DNA of 24,498 nucleotides, taken from a virus. Positions 1 to 6,246 of this stretch are shown here, piece by piece. The notes under the pieces are model-generated. The model made no database searches. It saw only the letters and a program-made list of their open reading frames with translations, and was not told the origin of the DNA. Each line of letters begins with the position of its first letter. Position 1 is the first letter of the stretch. Location: positions 1 to 24,498 of the IMG/VR virus record IMGVR_UViG_3300005534_000045. One strand, 5' to 3'. The position numbers and the translations under genes were made by a program.

Positions 1-24
1 GATGTTCCACGGAGATGTTCCACG
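1..24. repeat. 13-bp tandem repeat at the extreme tip
   Basis: GATGTTCCACG occurs at 1-11 and again at 14-24, a 13-bp period. The inverted copies lie at 24475-24498. The contig ends inside or at the edge of this repeat, so further units may exist outside the window. Iteron-like arrays are typical of replication origins and protein-bound ends, but two units are too few to claim that. Confidence 0.6.
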
Positions 25-61
25 TTATAGAGGTTATAAAGGAGGGTAGAGTATTGAGCGT

Positions 62-1324
62 TTAGCCTGGGTAAGAGTAGGTAGACGGCTGCCCTGGGGT
101 GTCGTATAATCGCCGGTACTGCACTGCTAGGTACCGAAATGAATCAGCGATATGTATTGCCCAGTTTTCGAGAGGATGCTTTTTATATACGCCTTTCTTT
201 TCATCAAATTCACGTTGAAACTCTCGTAATGCACGTACGGCTAAATCACAATTGATTTTATCGATACGCATACGCGGAAATAGATAGCGAACAGATTCAA
301 TACCATCCTCGATTGAAACTTTTGGAACCATTTGAAAGTGCCAACCGTAACGTCTTGCTTGCATGAGTCTAGATTCTGTATGTTCCCATCCTTGGTGCTT
401 TTGGTCGATATCATGGGGGCCGAAGTGATATCCCCATTCGCATCCGAAGTTTTGTCGTACGCGTTCAGCTTCATCGAGATAGCTTTTAAATCCTCGTCCT
501 GTATCATGGATAAGGTAAAGAACGTGAACAAATCTTCCAGTGACTTGGAAAAGGATTCCGGCTGTTGCATCAGTTCCTCCTAAATCCCATACAGTATGTA
601 ATTTTAAACGTGGGTCAGGTTTTAATTGCATGATACGACCTTCTCGTACCATATCACTCATTTCTCTGGTATAGTATGCACCCAAATTACCTACCTCGAA
701 ATCTACGAAGAATTCTTGGCGTATTAACTCGTCTGACATTCCCAAGTCTTTAGCGCGTTTAATGTCTTGCTGAGTAATGATTGGAGTAACACCATCATGT
801 TTAAATGTCTGGTCGACGCCAAGATGTTCGACGTGGTAATCTGGTAAATCTTTAACTTGATTGAAGACTTCCCAACCATGGTTCATTCCTCTAGGGGTAA
901 ACTGAAGAATCTCTTTTCCTTTATTTTGAACTATAATCGGGTTGAGATACTGGCGAGCCAAAGGATTATGAAGACTAAATTCAGAATAAATAATGGTAAC
1001 AGGATTAGATCCCATGAGTCCGTTATAATTATTTGAGCCTGCAAGAATAAGTTTACTACCATTAAAGAGATTGATTTCCATTCGTGCTTCATTGCGTTTA
1101 GAAACAAGTTGAGGCGGTATCGCATCCATGAAAGGACGTCCATCGAAGTCTAATCCCTGCCAGATAACTGAACGGGCTTGTTTGTGCAATGGAAAGAGGT
1201 ATACATGTGTACCAATCCTTTTGAGTCCACGCAGTAGCCATGCTTGGAGTGAGAAGATATCTTTTCCTGCTCTTCTATGTATGACGGCGCAGACATTTTT
1301 ATCTTCAACCATACCTTTGAACAT
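62..1324 (-). CDS. Terminase large subunit (packaging ATPase/nuclease)
   Basis: Motor that pumps phage DNA through the portal and cuts it. Counting from the first ATG, 420 residues show a Walker A variant HRRAGKD (16-22), a Walker B-like VTIIYSEF (109-116), and nuclease acidic positions in WDLGGTDAT (about 247), GPHD (about 305) and HIADSFRY (about 394). The first-ATG start is probably too short. The same frame runs upstream to a stop at 1376-1378 and encodes IPNILPYPHQAR, which resembles the conserved N-terminal segment before Walker A in this family. No ATG, GTG or TTG exists there; an ATT at 1370-1372, 7 bases behind AAAAGGA, is the best candidate start and gives 436 residues. The last 19 residues (from Y403) and the stop lie in the inverted terminal repeat, past the usual FRYLA end. 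The integrase gene is immediately upstream. Confidence 0.93.
   Translation of the reverse strand: MFKGMVEDKNVCAVIHRRAGKDIFSLQAWLLRGLKRIGTHVYLFPLHKQARSVIWQGLDFDGRPFMDAIPPQLVSKRNEARMEINLFNGSKLILAGSNNYNGLMGSNPVTIIYSEFSLHNPLARQYLNPIIVQNKGKEILQFTPRGMNHGWEVFNQVKDLPDYHVEHLGVDQTFKHDGVTPIITQQDIKRAKDLGMSDELIRQEFFVDFEVGNLGAYYTREMSDMVREGRIMQLKPDPRLKLHTVWDLGGTDATAGILFQVTGRFVHVLYLIHDTGRGFKSYLDEAERVRQNFGCEWGYHFGPHDIDQKHQGWEHTESRLMQARRYGWHFQMVPKVSIEDGIESVRYLFPRMRIDKINCDLAVRALREFQREFDEKKGVYKKHPLENWAIHIADSFRYLAVQYRRLYDTPGQPSTYSYPG
82..110 (+). promoter_or_regulatory. Mirror copy of the promoter, antisense to terL
   Basis: The inverted repeat places the same TAGACG-17 bp-TATAAT promoter (TATAAT at 105-110) at the left end, pointing rightward. 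Its transcript would run antisense into the large terminase gene and meet the leftward late transcripts head-on. No plus-strand gene follows it. Confidence 0.45.
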
Positions 1325-1388
1325 ACGAGCCTGATGTGGGTATGGTAAAATATTTGGAATCTTGATATAAATAACTTAATCCTTTTCA

Positions 1389-2354
1389 TTATAAAAACTT
1401 CTCACCTGCATGATTTTCAAAGAGATTTTCATTCCTGACATACCCCACTAAGGTGTTTATATCAGAATGGCGAGAAATCTCCATTATCTTATTAATGCTG
1501 GCACCTGACTTTGCTGCGGTAGTGATTAACCCAGACCTTAGGCTATGACCAGAGAAGTTCTCAACCGTTAGACCTAATAATCTAGCATATTTCTTTACAA
1601 TCTCAGCTATGGCATGAGATGTTAAAACACGTTCCTGAACTTTGCCGCCTTTTCGGATACTGCGAAATAAGAATCCATTGACAATATGAGCTTCTTTAAG
1701 CCACGCAAATAGGTGGTCAACGACTCTTAAATTCTGGCCATTTGGAATTGCTATGGTATGACCTTTACCTTCTTGGTCGGTTTTTGAACGTCTTATGATG
1801 ACCTTTATACCATCATCGGTTCGAGTGATATCTCTTGTAGTTAATGCAACGAGTTCAGAACGTCTAAACGCACCAGCGAATCCTAAAAGTAAAATGGCTT
1901 TGTCTCGTAATCCACTGATATTATCTGGGCAATGATTAATCATTTCTTGTATTCTGTCGACTGTAGCAGCTGATTTCTTCTTTACTTCATGACTTGTGTT
2001 TCTCTTAATCCCTTTCATACACATAAGGACAGCAGGGTGTTTAGTTGGTGAATCCAGTCCTGCGCGGTCATAGCAACGCTTTATGGCAGCCAATCTTCTA
2101 ATCAGAGTAGCAGGTGCAAAACCAGCATTCGCTTGCTCAGTCAAAAATATACACAGTACTTCAGGAGGAATAGGCAAAGGATTTACATTATGAGCCAAAC
2201 ACCATTCAGAAAAAATACGCCAGTCTATTTTGTACATTTCTCTAGTGCCTTTGGAAAGACACGATTCTATATTGTCACGGACAGATTTTAAGGTTTCCTG
2301 TGGTATGACTATATTGTGACCATTTTTGAACCGAGTGGCGATATCATTTGACAT
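1389..2354 (-). CDS. int: Tyrosine recombinase / integrase
   Basis: Site-specific recombinase of 321 residues, the usual full length. An N-terminal SAM-like core-binding domain (about 35-115) is followed by a complete catalytic domain: Arg164 in AFRRSEL, Lys191 in RRSKTD, His270 and Arg273 in GHSLRSG, His296 in SRHSD and the nucleophile Tyr305 in VGYVR. All catalytic positions are intact, so it should be active. It is far too short for a protelomerase. It sits on the same strand as the late genes, between small tail-module genes and terL, an unusual place for a lysogeny gene. No repressor or excisionase is visible nearby. Its ribosome-binding site GGAAGG lies in one arm of a hairpin (2362-2394). 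Its stop TAA overlaps an ATG in a frame that does not encode the terminase. Confidence 0.93.
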   Translation of the reverse strand: MSNDIATRFKNGHNIVIPQETLKSVRDNIESCLSKGTREMYKIDWRIFSEWCLAHNVNPLPIPPEVLCIFLTEQANAGFAPATLIRRLAAIKRCYDRAGLDSPTKHPAVLMCMKGIKRNTSHEVKKKSAATVDRIQEMINHCPDNISGLRDKAILLLGFAGAFRRSELVALTTRDITRTDDGIKVIIRRSKTDQEGKGHTIAIPNGQNLRVVDHLFAWLKEAHIVNGFLFRSIRKGGKVQERVLTSHAIAEIVKKYARLLGLTVENFSGHSLRSGLITTAAKSGASINKIMEISRHSDINTLVGYVRNENLFENHAGEKFL

Positions 2355-2361
2355 TGAATTA

Positions 2362-2394
2362 TAACCTTCCAGAAGTCAGAGTTTTAGAAGGTTA
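2362..2394 (-). promoter_or_regulatory. Hairpin sequestering the integrase ribosome-binding site
   Basis: An 8-bp inverted repeat (2362-2369 against 2387-2394, arms TAACCTTC and GAAGGTTA in the transcript) with a 17-base loop fills the gap before the integrase. The 3' arm contains the GAAGG Shine-Dalgarno core. Folding would hide it; ribosomes finishing the upstream gene (stop at 2399) could open it. It could alternatively be a recombinase-binding arm site. Confidence 0.5.
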
Positions 2395-2398
2395 AGTA

Positions 2399-2587
2399 TC
2401 ACACAGACTCGTTAATCGGTCTATCGTAATTTCCATAAACTGGCTCGATACTATGTTTAGTATAGACATGAGGATGAGCGGCAGCTTGAGGATTTGGAAC
2501 GCGACCATACTTTTCAGCTTCGCGTTCCTGACGTTCTACTGCAAAATTATCTTTGTAAAACTTATTGCCCGTATTTATGTCGTTCAT
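2399..2587 (-). CDS. Small hypothetical phage protein (62 aa)
   Basis: I do not recognise a function. The product is soluble and charged, with an acidic/basic helix (VERQEREAEKYGRVPNP) and a His/Pro-rich, Tyr-containing second half ending in YDRPINESV. I chose the ATG at 2587, which overlaps the last 26 bases of the upstream gene, as is common in this operon. A longer reading from 2662 would begin inside the upstream gene with atypical sequence. The ribosome-binding site is weak (AGAAAGAGAG), so translation is probably coupled to the upstream gene. It lies between tail-fibre accessory genes and the integrase. Confidence 0.6.
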   Translation of the reverse strand: MNDINTGNKFYKDNFAVERQEREAEKYGRVPNPQAAAHPHVYTKHSIEPVYGNYDRPINESV

Positions 2588-2750
2588 GAGCGTGTCTCTC
2601 TTTCTGACGTTCTTCATGAGTATGACGTTCAGCATCTCGCTGATTATGATATGCCGCAGCAACGGCTTGCATAACAGGGTGACCTGAAGAAATCATTTCT
2701 TTTATATTTGATTGACGAGCTTCTTTAGAACCTGAATGTATTAATGGCAT
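2562..2750 (-). CDS. Small conserved phage protein, MPLIHSGSKEA type (62 aa)
   Basis: The N-terminal half (MPLIHSGSKEARQSNIKEM, then HPVMQAVAAAYHNQRDA) matches a pattern I know from many small phage and prophage proteins of unknown function, in which an N-terminal MPL..S.S..A segment is followed by a Q-A-V-A-x-A-Y helix. The C-terminal third is strongly His/Glu/Arg-rich (ERHTHEERQKERHAHERH), an imperfect HEER/HERH repeat that could bind metal or nucleic acid. AGGAT precedes the ATG by about 6 bases. The upstream coiled-coil gene ends 8 bases before it. Confidence 0.78.
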   Translation of the reverse strand: MPLIHSGSKEARQSNIKEMISSGHPVMQAVAAAYHNQRDAERHTHEERQKERHAHERHKYGQ

Positions 2751-2758
2751 AAGGAATC

Positions 2759-3055
2759 CTATTTTTCTAAATCAGCAATACGATGTGTAGCATCATCTAA
2801 TTGTTTATTTAAACCTTCTATTTGTTTATTTAAACCTTGAATAATTTCAGTTAATCTTTTGTGTTGTTTTTCTAACAAAAGAGTATGAGCCTTTAAATTT
2901 AAGGATGCAGTTAATGATTCGTTTAGCATTCCTTTATGTGCATCTAATTGCGACATTAAAGCTTCAGCACCTTGACTGTGATTTAAAACTTGTTGTGTCA
3001 ATTCTTGATTTGCTTTTGTTAATTCATCAATTTTATTCTGTAATTCTTGTGACAT
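2759..3055 (-). CDS. Coiled-coil small protein (98 aa)
   Basis: Almost the whole product is predicted helix with a clear heptad pattern (residues about 1-25 and 55-98, with the repeated motif GLNKQIEGLNKQL near the C-terminus). There is no transmembrane segment or signal peptide, so it is not an obvious holin or spanin. I chose the ATG at 3055 because AAGGAA lies 9 bases upstream, outside the preceding gene. A longer start at 3115 would overlap that gene and lacks a good site. Possible roles are trimerisation partner or fibre chaperone in the tail-fibre module; this is inference from position only. Confidence 0.68.
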   Translation of the reverse strand: MSQELQNKIDELTKANQELTQQVLNHSQGAEALMSQLDAHKGMLNESLTASLNLKAHTLLLEKQHKRLTEIIQGLNKQIEGLNKQLDDATHRIADLEK

Positions 3056-3074
3056 TTTTGATTTTTCCTTAAAT

Positions 3075-3278
3075 TTATTTTTCGAGAACTTTGTCTGCTT
3101 TCGAATCGATTTCATGAAGCATGCTCATTGAAATATGGCCTTTATTGTATTGCTGCGATGCACGTGCTTTAGCATTAGCGGCATGAGAAGCATTTTCAAT
3201 TGGATATTTGCGTTCGCTTGGCAAAGCAAACTCCTTTTCAGGTAATTTGTTTCTTGCTTGGGTAGTTAATTTAGACAT
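3075..3278 (-). CDS. Small conserved phage protein, ARNKLPEKEFALP type (67 aa)
   Basis: Matches a widespread small phage/prophage protein of unknown function. The recognisable pattern is an N-terminal (A/K)LT..ARN.LP...FALP segment, ERKYPI, then HAANAKARASQQ and a C-terminal DSKADKVL helix. The AAAAGGA site lies 9 bases before the ATG. It follows the 383-aa fibre gene. Proteins of this type usually sit among late or tail genes; no biochemical role is known to me. Confidence 0.82.
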   Translation of the reverse strand: MSKLTTQARNKLPEKEFALPSERKYPIENASHAANAKARASQQYNKGHISMSMLHEIDSKADKVLEK

Positions 3279-3310
3279 GTATTTTAATCCTTTTATCGTT
3301 AATAAATCAA

Positions 3311-4462
3311 CTAGTTTGAAACTTTATATGCTTCGATAAAGCTACCCCATAAAAGTGTGGTTGAAGTTACCCATGATACAGATAAAACTGCATATACAGC
3401 TTGCGTTCCACTAGCAACGGTCACATAACATTCTAATGGAAATAGTATATAGTTGCCGGTATTAGTTTGAGTTGGCATTGGGTTATAAGTGGCATTACCT
3501 GATAATGCATTATATGTTAGTGGTCCTGTCGTAGTAGAAGAAATAGCTGTTGGAGGTGTAGCATTATTAGCACCGTCCGCACCAAAAAAACCACTCAAAT
3601 AACTCACCGCACAATTAACTGTACTCGCCCCGAAATTCATAATGGCATACATCTTACAGCGCCATGTACCCTGAGTCAGAGTAATATGTGCAGCACCACT
3701 TTGATAATTACCCGTGGAACCACTGACAGAATTACCAACAGAAGCATTAGATAAATAAGATGGCGTATTACCAACTAAAGCACTTGCCTGACCTGAAGTT
3801 AATCCAGAAGCGGTACCAGAAATATTCGTTCCTGTCATTGAAGAAGGTGTGCCACCAGCGCCATTGAATGTGATGAATGCACCGGCAGAACCTATATTGA
3901 TAGCAAGAGCTGTGGCAACCCCAGTTCCTAATCCTGTGATTCCCCCGACTGCAACGGCGCTAGCCGTGCCTGCCGTTAAGCCAGCAGCAGTACCTGTGAT
4001 ATTAGTTCCTACCATTGAGGAAGGCGTTCCACCTGCACCATTAAATAATATTGGAGCACCAACGGAACCAATGTTAATCGCTAAAGCAGTAGCAACACCT
4101 GTACCAAGGCCGGTAATTCCACTTAATGCCACAGAAGTTGCAGTAGAGGCATTTCCGCTTAATGCTCCTGAAAATGTTGTAGTCGTAAGAGTAGCAGTAC
4201 TAGGATTATAATGAATCCCTGAGTTTAAGTTAAAAACTTGATTTCCATTTGTAGTTGATGCAACAAATAAAGGATAAAATTCTGCATTAGTGCCAATTGA
4301 AATTGTAGACCCTTTTGCTGCATTTGTTGCATTCAATGCAATAAAATTTTGATATTGCATGCCTGAATCTAGGCCACCTTGTTCAAAATACATTAAATCG
4401 GTATTTGTATTAGAAGTTATCGGATTTGCAGCATAAACTTGTACTAAATTTAATCCACTCAT
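3311..4462 (-). CDS. Tail fibre/collar-type protein with 59-residue tandem repeat (383 aa)
   Basis: Low-complexity Gly/Ala/Thr/Ser-rich beta protein typical of phage fibres. Two near-identical 59-residue units begin at residues 115 and 174 (GITGLGTGVATALAINIGS..., NGAGGTPSSM..GTNI.GTA.GLT). The C-terminal part (about 255-383) looks like a compact beta-sandwich head: LTQGTWRCKMYAIMNFG, then LECYVTVASGTQAVYAVLS. Predicted role is receptor binding or fibre extension. AAAAGGATTACTTAT precedes the ATG, and the site begins at the stop of the 59-aa gene, implying coupled translation. Confidence 0.75.
   Translation of the reverse strand: MSGLNLVQVYAANPITSNTNTDLMYFEQGGLDSGMQYQNFIALNATNAAKGSTISIGTNAEFYPLFVASTTNGNQVFNLNSGIHYNPSTATLTTTTFSGALSGNASTATSVALSGITGLGTGVATALAINIGSVGAPILFNGAGGTPSSMVGTNITGTAAGLTAGTASAVAVGGITGLGTGVATALAINIGSAGAFITFNGAGGTPSSMTGTNISGTASGLTSGQASALVGNTPSYLSNASVGNSVSGSTGNYQSGAAHITLTQGTWRCKMYAIMNFGASTVNCAVSYLSGFFGADGANNATPPTAISSTTTGPLTYNALSGNATYNPMPTQTNTGNYILFPLECYVTVASGTQAVYAVLSVSWVTSTTLLWGSFIEAYKVSN
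3767..4120 (-). repeat. Two tandem 177-bp units inside the fibre gene
   Basis: Codons 115-173 and 174-232 encode near-identical amino acids, but many codons differ at third positions between the copies. The DNA repeat is therefore old while the protein repeat is preserved, which points to selection on the fibre structure rather than recent duplication. Confidence 0.75.
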
Positions 4463-4475
4463 ATAAGTAATCCTT

Positions 4476-4655
4476 TTACAAATTAGCTAATAAAAAGTTT
4501 TGACCATTCATTAATTTGAACGGTTGCTCATTCATTAATAGGAATTGATTTAATTCCTCAGGTGGTACAGGAATAATATTCGAATTTCCAAATGTAGAAC
4601 CTTGCATAATGTTGTTAATAGGCTCTAAGGTAAATTCATTCTTTCTACTTTGCAT
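4476..4655 (-). CDS. Small hypothetical protein in fibre cluster (59 aa)
   Basis: This reading frame fills the gap between the 118-aa gene and the 383-aa fibre gene exactly: the ATG at 4655 overlaps the upstream gene's end by 11 bases, and the TAA at 4476-4478 abuts the next ribosome-binding site. The product begins MQSRKNEFTLEPINN and ends with an internal duplication, QFLLMNEQPFKLMNGQNFLL. I do not recognise it. The perfect fit into the operon and normal amino-acid composition argue it is real. It may be a fibre chaperone or small structural adaptor; that is inference from position. Confidence 0.65.
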   Translation of the reverse strand: MQSRKNEFTLEPINNIMQGSTFGNSNIIPVPPEELNQFLLMNEQPFKLMNGQNFLLANL

Positions 4656-5001
4656 AAATAGCTATTCCAACAAATGCGCCGCCAGAATCTCCGCAAATTA
4701 AGCTAATAGAACTACCAGAAGGTAAAACTCTTTGACCAGGACAAATCTCAGAATTTGATGTTTGAAATGTAGAATTATTTGGAACAGTAGCAGGAGAACC
4801 AGAATAATCAACCCACACATTTGAGCCGGCTGAATACGAAAAACAAACTTCATAATTTGCGATATTAGTCTCAGTTGGTAATGTAATTGAAGCAGCGACA
4901 TTCTGCGTTAACAAAACGCGATAAATTAAGTTAGAAACATTCGGAGCATATGCATTACGGCCCTGTTTATCTGTTCCAAAATTTAATGATGCAGTAGTCA
5001 T
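4645..5001 (-). CDS. Small beta-rich virion/fibre-associated protein (118 aa)
   Basis: Predicted all-beta protein of the kind found next to podovirus fibre genes. It starts MTTASLNFGTDKQGRNAYAP and has alternating hydrophobic/polar strands, two separated Cys residues (NYEVCFSYS, SEICPGQ) plus one more (LICGDSGG), and a C-terminal GIAIYAK strand. AAGGA lies 9 bases before the ATG. The gene sits between the T7-type fibre and the 59-aa gene. A capsid- or fibre-tip beta-barrel is likely; no enzyme motif is visible. Confidence 0.7.
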   Translation of the reverse strand: MTTASLNFGTDKQGRNAYAPNVSNLIYRVLLTQNVAASITLPTETNIANYEVCFSYSAGSNVWVDYSGSPATVPNNSTFQTSNSEICPGQRVLPSGSSISLICGDSGGAFVGIAIYAK

Positions 5002-5025
5002 GAAAATATTCCTTGTAAAATTTAA

Positions 5026-6246
5026 TTAACGAGCACGTCTTGCGTATATACCGCCATACATTGTAGTAGAACCAGCAGCAAAAACAGAAATTGCACTTAC
5101 GTAAACAATTGTGGTACTGGCTAATGATAAACGGACAAATGGAGATGTTATAGCTAAAAAAGAATGACTATTCGCACCTACGATACCAGAAAATAGAGAA
5201 GCATCCGGCTGGGTTGCAGAAGTCGTACTAGTCCAACATAATCCTTCACTTAATACGCTGCTAGCATTTTCCATCGTGACATTAGAATAAATATCCCAAT
5301 CACCAGCAGTTAAAGATATAGAAGTTAAGTCTTTTGCTGTTGCCGTAACCATTGAAACTGCGCTGCCGGAAGAAATTACGCTACTAATAAATTCTCCTAC
5401 ATTGCCAGTTATTGAATTTCCATTTGTACTTGTTCCTTGTATTCCAACACCTAAATTACCTTTACCTTGTAGTTGCAATAAAATATTTGTATCTGACCCT
5501 AATGCTTCAATAATAGGTTGTGATGTTGTTGGGGCATTTGATATTCCAACATAATTTACAGCAGTAGTAGATGCAAAAAAACTTAAAAGATTATTTCCAT
5601 TAATATCATTTATCGCTGATAAACGAGGTGATTGAGTACCACTTAATACATTACCAGCTCCAGCATAATAGGCAATTTGATAGGGAGAACCAATGTTAAT
5701 TGTTCCATTTATTCCACCACCAGGTGTAATGGTTATAGGAACTATTGCGGTGTTAGAACCATTTTTAGCCCACGTTTGATTTGCACCAAGAATAGGTAAT
5801 ATAGTATCTACAACGTCAATAATAACAGAAGAATAATTATATCTAGGGGCAATCAGTTGATTAACTAACTGCGCTTGTTGGTCAACAAGAGTTAGGATAC
5901 CAAAATCATTATTTAACATGCTGGGAGTAAAGTTCGTATTGGTGTAGAGGTTTTCTCTATCAGCCGGAGTCTGGCGAGTAATAGTAACAATGTCACCAAT
6001 ATTTACAGCTCCTGTTACCAGTGTCACTTGAACTTGCTGTTGACTTCCAATAAATGATACTGAGTAATCGGCTGGATATGAGAGAATTTGGGTTGCATCA
6101 TTAGGACTAGAATTAAGTTGTGTGTAGTAAACAACAACATCCGAAGCAGCATTTGCCGTCCAATTAGTGCCAAATACTGTTTGTCCTTGGCTAGTGGCTG
6201 GCGATTGAGTATATGGAAGAATATCTCCGATGACCACGTTAGACAT
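5026..6246 (-). CDS. Tail fibre with T7 gp17-type N-terminal domain (406 aa)
   Basis: Residues 1 to about 140 match the podovirus tail-fibre attachment domain that docks onto tail tubular proteins: an extended start, an FGTNWTANAASDVVVYY core, SYPADYSVSFIGSQQQVQV strands, DIVTITRQTPADRENLY, then DFGILTLVDQQAQL leading into the coiled shaft. The middle is Gly/Asn-rich. The C-terminal region of about 120 residues (SLTAGDWDIYSNVTM ... TMYGGIYARRAR) looks like a beta-sandwich tip that may bind the host receptor. At 406 residues it is shorter than T7 gp17 (553). AGGGAG precedes the ATG, and the gene overlaps the end of the GIY-YIG gene by 8 bases. Confidence 0.86.
   Translation of the reverse strand: MSNVVIGDILPYTQSPATSQGQTVFGTNWTANAASDVVVYYTQLNSSPNDATQILSYPADYSVSFIGSQQQVQVTLVTGAVNIGDIVTITRQTPADRENLYTNTNFTPSMLNNDFGILTLVDQQAQLVNQLIAPRYNYSSVIIDVVDTILPILGANQTWAKNGSNTAIVPITITPGGGINGTINIGSPYQIAYYAGAGNVLSGTQSPRLSAINDINGNNLLSFFASTTAVNYVGISNAPTTSQPIIEALGSDTNILLQLQGKGNLGVGIQGTSTNGNSITGNVGEFISSVISSGSAVSMVTATAKDLTSISLTAGDWDIYSNVTMENASSVLSEGLCWTSTTSATQPDASLFSGIVGANSHSFLAITSPFVRLSLASTTIVYVSAISVFAAGSTTMYGGIYARRAR

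Larger units (their letters stand above)
1..120. repeat. Left arm of 120-bp inverted terminal repeat
   Basis: Bases 1-120 are the exact reverse complement of 24379-24498. Identity ends at base 121 (g here, where the other arm requires t). The arm contains, from the tip inwards, a 13-bp direct repeat, a strong Shine-Dalgarno-like AAAGGAGG, a sigma70-type promoter pointing inward, and the last 19 codons plus stop of the large terminase gene on the minus strand. It may be a true genome end, an inverted repeat inside a larger genome at which assembly broke, or a foldback artefact. The sequence alone cannot decide among these. Confidence 0.95.

Noticed and set aside
38-112. Leader peptide in the repeat: AAAGGAGG followed by ATT/TTG starts
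   Set aside because: The TTG frame stops after three codons. The ATT frame has about 18 codons and ends in the promoter's -10 box. There is no independent support for translation.
332-583. 83-codon plus-strand frame inside terL
   Set aside because: It is antisense to conserved terminase sequence, with no ribosome-binding site or family resemblance.
1150-1389. 79-codon minus-strand frame beginning at the ATG that overlaps the integrase stop
   Set aside because: It is out of frame with the terminase, its product has no family pattern, and the terminase frame clearly codes below it. I keep it only as a possible entry point for a frameshift.
1389-2354. Integrase as a protelomerase making hairpin telomeres at the inverted ends
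   Set aside because: Protelomerases are about twice as long. The 321-aa protein is a standard two-domain integrase, and a closed hairpin end would not make one end match the other.
3849-4211. 120-codon plus-strand frame rich in Pro, Ala and Val
   Set aside because: It is the antisense shadow of the repetitive Gly/Thr-rich fibre gene, lacking a ribosome-binding site.
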